The translations under genes were made by a program, and so were the position numbers. Shown piece by piece: positions 7,814 through 15,195 of a stretch of 15,208 nt of DNA. The notes under the pieces are model-generated. The model saw only the letters and a list, made by a program, of their open reading frames with translations, had not been told where the DNA came from and did not search any database. The stretch is taken from assembly GCA_023487615.1 (NCBI GenBank), contig JAMDBH010000087.1, forward strand, positions 1-15,208, given 5' to 3'. This DNA comes from Gammaproteobacteria bacterium (GTDB taxonomy: Bacteria > Pseudomonadota > Gammaproteobacteria > SURF-13). Position 1 is the first letter of the stretch; each line of letters begins with the position of its first letter.

Positions 7814-8596
7814 ATGGGATTTCTCAACGGTAAACGCGCCCTTATCGTGGGGCTCGCCAGCACCCGCTCCATTGCCTGGGGAATCGCCCAGGCAATGCGC
7901 CGGGAAGGGGCCGAACTGGCCCTTACCTATCAAAATGAAAAATTGCAGGAGCGGGTCGAGAAGATGGCGGCCGAGTTAGGCTCCGCCATCACCCTGCCCT
8001 GCGAGTTGAGCGACGATGCCGAAATCGCCCGGACATTCGAGCGGCTAGGCGAGCGCTGGTCACATCTCGACAGCATCGTTCATTCAGCGGCCTACACCTT
8101 CCGCAGCGAGCTGGAGGGTCCGTATATAGACGCCGTCACCCGCGAGGGATTTCGCGTCGCGCACGATATAAGCTCCTACAGCTTCACCGCACTCGCCAAG
8201 GCTGGCCGCAAGCTGATGCAGGGCCGCAACGGCGCCCTGCTCACCTTGAGTTATCTGGGCGCCGAGCGCGTCGTCCCCAATTACAACGTGATGGGCCTGG
8301 CCAAGGCGAGCCTCGAGGCCAATGTACGCTATATGGCTGACAGCCTGGGACCCGAGGGTACGCGCGTCAATGCCGTCTCGGCAGGACCGATTAAAACCCT
8401 GGCCGCAAGCGGCATCAGCGGCTTTAATAGAATTCTCGATCACATGGAGAAGAACGCGCCGCTCCGGCGCAACGTGACCATCGAAGAAGTCGGTAATGCC
8501 GCCGCATTTTTGTGCTCCGACCTCGCCTCCGGCATCACCGGCGAGGTGGTCTATGTGGACAGCGGTTATCACATTGTGGGTATGGGGCCTTTATAA
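7814..8596 (+). CDS. fabI: Enoyl-[acyl-carrier-protein] reductase FabI
   Basis: FabI carries out the last step of each fatty-acid elongation round, reducing trans-2-enoyl-ACP with NADH in the cytoplasm. The 260-residue protein aligns along its whole length with E. coli FabI (262). It has the short-chain dehydrogenase nucleotide-binding start ([16 protein letters not shown], 13-28), Tyr147 in LSYLGAE, and the catalytic pair Tyr157 and Lys164 (YNVMGLAK). [12 protein letters not shown] (190-201) is the substrate-loop region, and it ends [16 protein letters not shown]. The segment 91-96 reads SAAYTF where E. coli has SIGFAP, so the position equivalent to Gly93 is Ala. A strong ribosome-binding site precedes the ATG. 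acs follows after 21 bp, probably in the same transcript. Confidence 0.97.
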   Translation: MGFLNGKRALIVGLASTRSIAWGIAQAMRREGAELALTYQNEKLQERVEKMAAELGSAITLPCELSDDAEIARTFERLGERWSHLDSIVHSAAYTFRSELEGPYIDAVTREGFRVAHDISSYSFTALAKAGRKLMQGRNGALLTLSYLGAERVVPNYNVMGLAKASLEANVRYMADSLGPEGTRVNAVSAGPIKTLAASGISGFNRILDHMEKNAPLRRNVTIEEVGNAAAFLCSDLASGITGEVVYVDSGYHIVGMGPL

Positions 8597-8617
8597 CATT
8601 TAAGGAATAGACTTGGC

Positions 8618-10585
8618 ATGACCACTCAAAACATCGAATCTACCTTACACGAAAAACGCCTTTTTGAACCTGCTCCGGACTTTGCCGCCAAGGCGCGCAT
8701 CAAAAACCGGCAAGAATTGGAGATCTTGCGCCGTGAGGCCGAAGGGGATCATGAGAAATTCTGGGCACGTCTTGCGCTCCAGGAAATCAGCTGGCACAAA
8801 CCCTTTACGCACGCTCTGGATAATAGTAAGGCGCCTCACTTTCGCTGGTTTGACGACGGCTTGTTAAACGTCTCCTACAACTGCCTCGATAGAAACCTCA
8901 AAGACAAAGCCCAAAAAACCGCCATTATTTTCGAAGGCGAACAGGGCGACGTCCGTCGCCTCAGCTACGCCGAACTTCACCGTGAGGTGTGTCATTTTTC
9001 CAATGCGCTCAAGGCCAAGGGTATTAAAAAAGGCGACCGGGTGGTGATCTACATGCCGATGGTGCCGGAGGTCGTCGTCGCCATGCAGGCATGCGCACGT
9101 ATCGGCGCGATACACTCCGTGGTATTCGGCGGATTTTCGGCGCAATCCTTGAAAGACCGCATTGAAGACGCCGGCGCCAAAATGCTCATCACCGCCGACG
9201 GCGGCACGCGCGGCGGCAAGATCATTGAGTTAAAGCTCGCCGCCGACCAGGCGCTGGCAAAAGGCGTTTTGACTATTGAGTCCGTCATTGTATTAAAGCG
9301 CAGCGGTCAAACCATTCCCATGCAAAGCGGGCTCGATGTGTGGTGGCACGATGCAGTAAAAAATGTTCCCGATCAGTGCGATCCGGTGTGGGTGGAGAGC
9401 GAGCACCCGTTATTTTTACTTTACACCTCCGGCTCTACAGGAAAACCGAAAGGCATCCAACATTCCAGTGCCGGTTATTTGCTCGGCACCATCGTCACCA
9501 TGCAGTGGGTGTTCGACATCCGCGACGATGACATCTTCTGGTGCACCGCGGATGTCGGCTGGGTGACAGGCCACAGTTATGTCACTTATGGCCCGCTTGC
9601 GACCGGCGCGACCATGGTCATGTACGAAGGCGCGCCGACCATCCCCGACGGCGGGCGCTTCTGGGACATCTGCCAGCGCCAAGGCGTTACGATTTTTTAC
9701 ACCGCGCCCACGGCGATACGTGGCCTGATGAAACTGGGCGATGAGATTCCCGCCAAATACGATTTATCCAAATTGCGTCTGCTCGGCACCGTCGGCGAAC
9801 CCATCAACCCCGAGGCCTGGATGTGGTATCACACCCACATCGGACGCGAACATTGCCCTATCGTGGACACCTGGTGGCAAACCGAAACCGGCGCGCATCT
9901 CATCGCACCCATCCCCGGCGCGGTGACCACCAAGCCGGGCTCCTGCACCCTGCCGCTCCCGGGCATCGCGGCGGACATCGTGGATGAAGAAGGTCACAGC
10001 ATTACCAAGCCCAATCAAGGCGGTTATCTCGTCATCAAAAAGCCCTGGCCGTTCATGTTGCGCACCATCTGGGGCGACGAACAGCGTTACCTGGACACCT
10101 ATTGGAAAAAATTCAACAACAAGTACTACGTCGCGGGCGACACCGCACACCGCGACGAAGACGGCTACTTCTGGATCATGGGCCGCGCCGACGACGTGCT
10201 GAAAGTCTCCGGCCACCGCCTCGGCACCATGGAAATCGAATCCGCCCTCGTCGCACACCCGCGCGTCGCCGAAGCCGCCGTCGTAGGCAAACCTGACGAG
10301 ATTAAAGGTGAAGCGGTATTTGCCTACGTAGTATTGCGCGGCGCACGCCCCGCAGGCGGCGTGGACGAAACGCTCACCAGAGAATTGCGCGCCTGGGTCA
10401 CCGAACAAATCGGCCCCATCGCCCGCCCCGACGACATCCGCTACGCCGACAACCTCCCGAAGACCCGCTCCGGCAAAATCATGCGCCGCCTGCTGCGCTC
10501 CATCGCCGCAGGTGAGGCCATCACGCAAGACACCTCGACGCTGGAGAACGAGGCGATCCTATTGCAGTTGCAGGGGAAGGCATGA
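8618..10585 (+). CDS. acs: Acetyl-CoA synthetase (acetate-CoA ligase, AMP-forming)
   Basis: Acs activates acetate with ATP and CoA to acetyl-CoA, through acetyl-AMP, in the cytoplasm. The 655 residues match the usual length. Visible motifs are the adenylate P-loop [11 protein letters not shown] (269-279), [12 protein letters not shown] (310-321), GEPINPEAW (393-401), DTWWQTETG (417-425) with the Trp that restricts the pocket to acetate, and [14 protein letters not shown] (504-517). The hinge region [15 protein letters not shown] (522-536) follows. PKTRSGK (614-620) ends in Lys620, the family's catalytic lysine, which Pat-type acetyltransferases acetylate in relatives. The ATG at 8618 is preceded by TAAGGA with a rather long 11-base spacing. 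The gene follows fabI closely and ends just before an 8-bp hairpin. Confidence 0.97.
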   Translation: MTTQNIESTLHEKRLFEPAPDFAAKARIKNRQELEILRREAEGDHEKFWARLALQEISWHKPFTHALDNSKAPHFRWFDDGLLNVSYNCLDRNLKDKAQKTAIIFEGEQGDVRRLSYAELHREVCHFSNALKAKGIKKGDRVVIYMPMVPEVVVAMQACARIGAIHSVVFGGFSAQSLKDRIEDAGAKMLITADGGTRGGKIIELKLAADQALAKGVLTIESVIVLKRSGQTIPMQSGLDVWWHDAVKNVPDQCDPVWVESEHPLFLLYTSGSTGKPKGIQHSSAGYLLGTIVTMQWVFDIRDDDIFWCTADVGWVTGHSYVTYGPLATGATMVMYEGAPTIPDGGRFWDICQRQGVTIFYTAPTAIRGLMKLGDEIPAKYDLSKLRLLGTVGEPINPEAWMWYHTHIGREHCPIVDTWWQTETGAHLIAPIPGAVTTKPGSCTLPLPGIAADIVDEEGHSITKPNQGGYLVIKKPWPFMLRTIWGDEQRYLDTYWKKFNNKYYVAGDTAHRDEDGYFWIMGRADDVLKVSGHRLGTMEIESALVAHPRVAEAAVVGKPDEIKGEAVFAYVVLRGARPAGGVDETLTRELRAWVTEQIGPIARPDDIRYADNLPKTRSGKIMRRLLRSIAAGEAITQDTSTLENEAILLQLQGKA

Positions 10586-10611
10586 GTCGGATCCGCCGCG
10601 CTTGATCCGAC
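10586..10611 (+). terminator. Candidate transcription stop after acs
   Basis: GTCGGATC (10586-10593) pairs perfectly with GATCCGAC (10604-10611) over a 10-base loop, starting at the base after the acs stop codon. The following CTTGTATTATCCTT is only moderately T-rich, so intrinsic termination is possible but not certain. The stem could instead protect the 3' end of the mRNA. Confidence 0.5.
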
Positions 10612-10636
10612 CTTGTATTATCCTTATTGCAGTGAA

Positions 10637-10660
10637 TTCGATGGAGTTATATCCGTCGAA
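10637..10660. repeat. Inverted repeat in the acs-toxin gap
   Basis: TTCGATGG (10637-10644) faces CCGTCGAA (10653-10660) across the loop AGTTATAT. The 8-bp stem has one mismatch on the DNA level, a G-U pair in RNA. It is the second of several hairpins in a row in this gap and has no assigned function. Confidence 0.5.
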
Positions 10661-10672
10661 ACCGTGTAGCAA

Positions 10673-10696
10673 ACTCTTGAGGGGCACCTCAAGAGT
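10673..10696. repeat. Perfect 10-bp hairpin with tetraloop in the acs-toxin gap
   Basis: ACTCTTGAGG (10673-10682) pairs perfectly with CCTCAAGAGT (10687-10696) around the loop GGCA. There is no T run after it, so it is not a typical intrinsic terminator. It touches the left arm of the next inverted repeat, sharing bases 10695-10696. Confidence 0.6.
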
Positions 10697-10766
10697 GAGC
10701 GGCTGGATGCCGTATCCGCCCTTTGGCCTTGAGCCAGTGAGGTAGATTTTTGCAGCAGCCGCTCAC
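10695..10766. repeat. Long-range 11-bp inverted repeat in the acs-toxin gap
   Basis: GTGAGCGGCTG (10695-10705) and CAGCCGCTCAC (10756-10766) are exact reverse complements, enclosing 50 bases that contain a smaller TGGC/GCCA stem (10724-10736). Together with the neighbouring hairpins this could be a folded RNA, a protein-binding region or the remains of a small palindromic element. I see no open reading frame with support in the gap 10586-10841. Confidence 0.6.
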
Positions 10767-10805
10767 CCTACTCAGATACACTCCATACCGCTTGCGATTC
10801 CTGCC

Positions 10806-10834
10806 TTGAGCTTTTGTATCCAATCGAATACACT
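10806..10834 (+). promoter_or_regulatory. Toxin-antitoxin promoter with likely operator
   Basis: TTGAGC (10806-10811) and TACACT (10829-10834) are separated by 17 bases, a fair sigma-70 match. TGTAT (10815-10819) and ATACA (10828-10832) form an inverted repeat across the spacer and -10, where an antitoxin dimer could bind and repress. Transcription would begin about 7 bases after the -10, almost at the ATG at 10842, so the toxin message might be leaderless. The GTGAGG just before the ATG could be the ribosome-binding site if the real start is further upstream. Confidence 0.5.
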
Positions 10835-10841
10835 GTGAGGC

Positions 10842-11150
10842 ATGTACACTTTTCTGCGCTCAGAGGAATTCGACGCTTGGCTTGCGGCACTTAAAGACAA
10901 GGTCGGACGCGCCAGAATAATCCATCGCATTCGCGCTGCCGAGGCTGGTAACTTCGGCGACTGTGAGCCGGTTGGTGAAGGAGTGTCGGAAATGCGTATT
11001 CATGTCGGGCCAGGCTACCGGCTTTATTACATGCGGCGCGGAAAAGTGATCTATCTGCTCTTGCTGGGCGGCGACAAGTCCGGCCAGAAGCGCGACATTA
11101 AGCGCGCCTTTAAAATGGCGCGAACGTTGAAGCGGGAGAAAATACCATGA
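10842..11150 (+). CDS. RelE/ParE-superfamily toxin of the HigB-like addiction-module type
   Basis: This 102-residue basic protein fits the family of putative addiction-module killer proteins. Seen motifs are FDAWLAALKDKVGRARI (10-26), AGNFGD (35-40), GVSEMRIHVGPGYRLYY (47-63) and GGDKSGQKRDIKRA (76-89). Relatives are thought to be mRNA endonucleases acting at the ribosome, neutralised by the partner. The ATG at 10842 has GTGAGG one base before it, which is unusually tight spacing. The gene precedes its antidote and overlaps it by 4 bp (ATGA), the order typical of this subgroup. The length is normal and nothing indicates inactivation. The family call rests on these motifs; the target is inference. 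Confidence 0.9.
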   Translation: MYTFLRSEEFDAWLAALKDKVGRARIIHRIRAAEAGNFGDCEPVGEGVSEMRIHVGPGYRLYYMRRGKVIYLLLLGGDKSGQKRDIKRAFKMARTLKREKIP

Positions 11151-11506
11151 CGAAATTTGCACATTTTGACGCAGCGGATTATTTGACAGACGAAGAAACC
11201 ATCGCGGAATATCTTACCGTTGCACTGGAAGATCCGAACCCGGATTTATTTCTGATCGCAGTGCGAGACGTTGCCCGTGCACGTGGCATGACGCAACTGG
11301 CGAAGGACACCAGACTGGGGCGCGAAAGTCTCTATAAGGCGCTCACGCCCGGCGCCAAACCGCGCTATGACACGGTGCTGAAAATTATGCACGCTCTCGG
11401 GGTAAAACTAACGGCGGCTCCAACCCGTAGGATGGGCAGAGCGAAGCGAACCCCCATCATCATTATTAAGACAACTAATGACGGAAAAATAGGATCAAGT
11501 AAGTAG
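11147..11506 (+). CDS. HTH antidote protein of the addiction module, repeat-extended C-terminus
   Basis: Partner antitoxin and probable autorepressor, 119 residues. The N-terminus (FDAADYLTDEETIAEYL, 7-23) is typical of this antidote family. A helix-turn-helix follows at about 48-88 (MTQLAKDTRLGRESLYKAL and RYDTVLKIMHALGVKL). Family members usually stop a few residues after this point. Here about 25 extra residues follow (from RRMGRAKRTP to the end), and the first part is encoded by a palindromic repeat-like sequence at 11431-11458. The original stop was probably lost to that sequence. Translation is coupled to the toxin by a 4-bp overlap. The stop TAG lies at 11504-11506. Whether the tail changes stability or binding cannot be told. 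Confidence 0.9.
   Translation: MTKFAHFDAADYLTDEETIAEYLTVALEDPNPDLFLIAVRDVARARGMTQLAKDTRLGRESLYKALTPGAKPRYDTVLKIMHALGVKLTAAPTRRMGRAKRTPIIIIKTTNDGKIGSSK
11431..11458 (+). repeat. REP-like palindromic sequence at the 3' end of the antidote gene
   Basis: GATGGG (11431-11436) pairs with CCCATC (11453-11458) around an AGCGAAGCGAAC core. I recall similar sequences (a GGGT arm, AGCGAAGCG core and CCC arm) as common dispersed repeats in gammaproteobacteria. It is translated as MGRAKRTPI. Only one copy is visible here. Confidence 0.5.
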
Positions 11507-11569
11507 TTTTTCCGAAATAAACTCCGTTCGTGCTACTCTGTAGCAAGATGCCTAAGCAGAGTATCGAAC

Positions 11570-14500
11570 GTGTCCGCTGCCCCTAATATTCCCTTTGACG
11601 GTCTCGGTTTTGCCGATCTGTTCCGGATCCATGGCCTGCGCCGCCTTGATGAGCTGTTTCTAAACCGGCTTGCTGCGGATGACACGGCTTTGCACGCTGG
11701 GCTGTTGAGTTATCGCGCCCTCTCTACATCATTTACCCCCTTGGAACAGAGTGAACTGCTGCTCTCCTGTGCGCCCTATTTGGAAGATTTCATCGCCGAA
11801 CTGTTCGATATCGAACAGGAACTCGAGACCTCCCAGGCACGCACGCTTTCGCACAATGTCGTATCTGCTTTCAAGAAATTATTTATACAGCGTCGCGCGC
11901 GGCGGCGTTTGAAGGAAGATCCGCCGGAGACTTTTACCGAGCTGGATAGCTGGCTTGGCTCGGCGCTGACAAGTTCTCCATTTAATGAGATGGATCGGGA
12001 GCGTGCTGTGGCGAGCCTCGCCGAGCAGTGGCTCAAAAACCCTGAAGTCCATGCGGAAGCCATTGAAAAATTAACCCGCTGGTGCATCCGCGCCATCAAT
12101 GATGAAGACGGTCGTGCAACGGTAAGCGGCTGGGTAAGTTTCAAATTTCCGCAGCCGCTCGATTACCCCCACCTGGTGCGCATTCAAAAAACTCTAAACG
12201 ATCCCTTGCAACGACTGGAAGGCCCACCCGATCAGCGGCATAAGCGCGACGGCTTCAAGCTCACCGATTCGCGCATGTCCGCGCGCGCGGTGCAGGATCA
12301 AGTCAATTATTGCATCTACTGCCACGATCACGACGGCGATTTTTGCTCCAAGGGTTTCCCGGAAAAGAAAGCTGAGCCGGAGCATGGCTTAAAGATCAAT
12401 CCGCTCGGCGTGGTGCTCACCGGCTGTCCGCTGGAAGAAAAAATCTCCGAGATGCACATCTTGAAACGCGATGGTCACACCATCGCAGCGCTCGCTATGG
12501 CGATGGTGGACAACCCCATGGTGCCCGCCACCGGCCACCGCATCTGCAACGACTGCATGAAGGGCTGCATCTACCAAAAGCAGGACCCGGTGAACATCCC
12601 GCAGATCGAGACGCACTGCCTCACCGACGTCCTGGAGCTTCCCTGGGGCGTGGAGATTTATGATTTACTGACGCGCTGGAACCCGTTGCGCCGGCAACAG
12701 TATCTGGCCAAACCTTATAATGGCCGCAAGGTGCTGATTGCGGGGATGGGGCCGGCCGGTTTCACCCTCGCCCACCATCTCACTATGGAAGGCTGCGCGG
12801 TGGTCGGCATTGACGGTCTCAAGATCGAGCCGCTGCCGCAGGGGCTGGTGCAAAAACCGGTGCGCGATTATTCGACCCTGGAGGAATCGCTCGACACGCG
12901 TATCATGACCGGTTTCGGCGGGGTGGCGGAATACGGTATCACCGTGCGCTGGGACAAAAATTTTCTGAAGTTGATTTATTTGAGCCTATTACGCCGCCCG
13001 CTGTTTCAAGTGTTCGGCGGCGTGCGCTTGGGTGGCACCCTCACCCTCGACGACGCCTGGCGGCTTGGTTTTGACCACGTGAGCATCGCCACGGGGGCGG
13101 GACTCCCCAAGGTGGCGCCAATGGAAAATTCCCTGGCGCGCGGCATGCGCCAAGCCAACGATTTTCTCATGGCCCTGCAACTCACCGGCGCAGCCAAGAG
13201 TACCAGCCTCACCAATCTGCAGGTGCGTATGCCCGCGGTGGTCATCGGCGGCGGGCTCACCGGCATTGATACAGCGACCGAGGTGCAGGTCTATTACATC
13301 GCCCAGGTCGAAAAGACCCTGGCGCGTTATGAAACCCTGGCACGGGCCTTTGGCGAGGCGCGCATCCGCAGCCAATTGGACGAAGAGTCGCTGGGGATAC
13401 TCGAAGAATTTCTAGAACATGGACGTGCCGTGCGCACGGAACGCACTCGCGCCGCGGCCGCTTCCGAAGCACCGAATTTTTTACCTCTGTTGCGCACCTG
13501 GGGCGGTGTGACGGTAGTCTATCGCCAAACAATGAATCAATCGCCCGCCTATATCCGCAATCATGAAGAAATCAGCAAGGCGCTGGAAGAAGGCATCTTC
13601 TATACCGAGGGCCTGGAGCCGGTGCGCGCCGTGCTGGATCGCTTCAAACACGTCGAGGCGCTGGTGTGCCGCCGCCGTGTTCGTGATGAGCACGGCAAAT
13701 GGATAGCGACGAATGAGGAAGTGATATTGCCTGCGCGCGCGATCTTTATCGCCGCCGGCGCCACACCCAACACTATTTACGAGCGCGAACACCCCGGCAG
13801 CTTCACCATGCAGGGCGATCACTTTCAGCCTTATCAGGAACAAGACAGTATCTTGCAAAAACTTGAGCAGGCTGCACACTGCAAGGAGGTTGAGTTCGGC
13901 CCCTTCACCTCTTATACAAAGGACGACCACCGCGTCAGCTTCATCGGCGACACGCATCCGGTATTCCACGGCAGCGTGGTCAAGGCCATCGCCTCGGCCC
14001 TACGCAGCTATCCGCACATCATGGCCAAACTGCCACCCGACTCTGCACGCCTTGATGATCATCCCGTGTTCCATGCCCAGATGCGGGATCTGCTTCAGCC
14101 GCGCGTCGTGCGCATACACCGGCACAGTCCCAGCGTGGTTGAACTTCAAGTGCGCGCCCCGCTCGCCGCACGCAATCTGCGCCCCGGTCAATTCTTCCGC
14201 CTGCAAAACTTTGAAAGCCTGAGTCCCATCATTGAAGGCAGCCGGCTGCAAACCGAGACGATGGCGCTTACCGGCGTCACCCACGAAACCGATCCCGATT
14301 GCGTCTCGCTTATGGTGCTCGAAGTTGGCGCCAGCTCGCGGCTGTGCGCGACGCTGCGTGTGGGGCAGCCCATCGTGCTGATGGGGCCAACCGGCAAACC
14401 GACTGAAATCCCTCGAGGCGAAACTATTCTCGTAGCAGGCGGACGCCGCGGCGCAGCGGTAATGCTTACCTTAGGCCCCGCCCTCCGGCGCGCCGGCAAT

Positions 14501-15082
14501 CGGGTGATCTATTTCGCCGGTTTTCGTACCGCCGACGAACTGTACCTGCAGGAACGGTTACAAGAGGCCGCCGATGTGGTGGTATGGTGCACCGCGGGCG
14601 GCCCGCCCATCACGCCGCGCAGACCGCAAGATCGTACTATGACGGGAGATTTCATTGGCATCGTCAAGCGCTATGCAGACGGCGGATTGGAACCTGCCGG
14701 TCAGGCATCCACCTTTTCACTCAATAAAATAGACCGCCTCCTCGCCATCGGCAGCGAGCGTTTGTTGCGCATGGTGCAAGAAGCCCGCACCGGGCGGTTG
14801 AGCAGCTATTTTTGTGACCAGGTAAAGGCAATCGGCTCAGTGGGGAGTCCCATGCAATGCATGCTGCAGGGCGTCTGCGCGCAGTGTCTGCAATGGCAGA
14901 TTGATCCCGCTACCGGCAAACGCACGCGCGCGGTCTTTTCCTGCGCTGGACAAGACCAGCCGCTCGACTGGGTAGACCTCGACAACCTCGATGCACGCCT
15001 CGCGCAAAATCGCCTACCTGAACACCTGACCAATCTCTGGCTGGACTATCTGTTCGCCCGCAGCGCCGTGGAGCACGTGTAG
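11570..15082 (+). CDS. Large Nfn/GltD-like flavin and iron-sulfur oxidoreductase fusion
   Basis: This 1170-residue cytoplasmic protein joins two electron-transfer halves. Residues 1-240 are a helical region I do not recognise. Residues 245-350 resemble the GltD/NfnB Fe-S domain: Cys248, Cys251, Cys259 and Cys286-Pro, then GHRICNDCMKGC with Cys326, Cys329 and Cys333. A first Rossmann motif GMGPAG (392-397) should bind FAD, a second GGGLTG (560-565) NAD(P)H, and FIGDTHPVFHGSVVKAI (791-807) is the flavin-contact segment. Residues 843-1145 match NfnA/PyrK: RPGQFF (871-876), ETMALTGV, LMGPTGKPTEI (937-947), AGGRRG (956-961), IDRLLAIG, then Cys1097, Cys1103, Cys1106 and Cys1125 for a [2Fe-2S] cluster. 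GTG at 11570 is the only start in frame and lacks a clear ribosome-binding site. Transfer of electrons between NADH, NADPH and perhaps ferredoxin is inferred; substrates are unknown. Confidence 0.88.
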   Translation: MSAAPNIPFDGLGFADLFRIHGLRRLDELFLNRLAADDTALHAGLLSYRALSTSFTPLEQSELLLSCAPYLEDFIAELFDIEQELETSQARTLSHNVVSAFKKLFIQRRARRRLKEDPPETFTELDSWLGSALTSSPFNEMDRERAVASLAEQWLKNPEVHAEAIEKLTRWCIRAINDEDGRATVSGWVSFKFPQPLDYPHLVRIQKTLNDPLQRLEGPPDQRHKRDGFKLTDSRMSARAVQDQVNYCIYCHDHDGDFCSKGFPEKKAEPEHGLKINPLGVVLTGCPLEEKISEMHILKRDGHTIAALAMAMVDNPMVPATGHRICNDCMKGCIYQKQDPVNIPQIETHCLTDVLELPWGVEIYDLLTRWNPLRRQQYLAKPYNGRKVLIAGMGPAGFTLAHHLTMEGCAVVGIDGLKIEPLPQGLVQKPVRDYSTLEESLDTRIMTGFGGVAEYGITVRWDKNFLKLIYLSLLRRPLFQVFGGVRLGGTLTLDDAWRLGFDHVSIATGAGLPKVAPMENSLARGMRQANDFLMALQLTGAAKSTSLTNLQVRMPAVVIGGGLTGIDTATEVQVYYIAQVEKTLARYETLARAFGEARIRSQLDEESLGILEEFLEHGRAVRTERTRAAAASEAPNFLPLLRTWGGVTVVYRQTMNQSPAYIRNHEEISKALEEGIFYTEGLEPVRAVLDRFKHVEALVCRRRVRDEHGKWIATNEEVILPARAIFIAAGATPNTIYEREHPGSFTMQGDHFQPYQEQDSILQKLEQAAHCKEVEFGPFTSYTKDDHRVSFIGDTHPVFHGSVVKAIASALRSYPHIMAKLPPDSARLDDHPVFHAQMRDLLQPRVVRIHRHSPSVVELQVRAPLAARNLRPGQFFRLQNFESLSPIIEGSRLQTETMALTGVTHETDPDCVSLMVLEVGASSRLCATLRVGQPIVLMGPTGKPTEIPRGETILVAGGRRGAAVMLTLGPALRRAGNRVIYFAGFRTADELYLQERLQEAADVVVWCTAGGPPITPRRPQDRTMTGDFIGIVKRYADGGLEPAGQASTFSLNKIDRLLAIGSERLLRMVQEARTGRLSSYFCDQVKAIGSVGSPMQCMLQGVCAQCLQWQIDPATGKRTRAVFSCAGQDQPLDWVDLDNLDARLAQNRLPEHLTNLWLDYLFARSAVEHV

Positions 15083-15109
15083 CGCAGTGCGACGCACAAT
15101 ACCAATATA

Positions 15110-15195
15110 CACCGCAGAGGACGCAGGGGAACAAGATTAAAACGTTTTACTTCCCCTCCGCGACCTCCGTGGTGAAGCTTTTTCACCGCAGAGGA
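15110..15195. repeat. CACCGCAGAGG-type repeat cluster after the oxidoreductase gene
   Basis: The unit starting CACCGCAGAGGACG (15110-15130) faces an imperfect inverted copy at 15152-15174, and a third direct copy begins at 15184. GTGGTGAA (15169-15176) also pairs with TTCACCGC (15182-15189), one G-T pair included, over a 5-base loop. I recall this CACCGCAGAGG family as a widespread intergenic repeat. It could act as a terminator for the upstream gene. No gene is visible between 15083 and the window end. Confidence 0.6.

Noticed and set aside
9764..10528. 254-codon minus-strand frame inside acs
   Set aside because: It is antisense to a complete Acs with all family motifs, has no ribosome-binding signal and no recognisable content.
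10512..10745. 77-codon plus-strand frame across the acs end and the gap
   Set aside because: It overlaps acs in another frame, lacks a ribosome-binding site, and its translation reads through the hairpins without protein-like features.
10586..10766. Integron attC site or CRISPR array
   Set aside because: There are no attC core-site sequences and no regularly spaced direct repeats. The stems differ in sequence from one another.
11507..11569. Clear promoter for the large oxidoreductase gene
   Set aside because: A TACTCT near 11534 could be a -10, but no convincing -35 lies at the right distance, so I did not list it.
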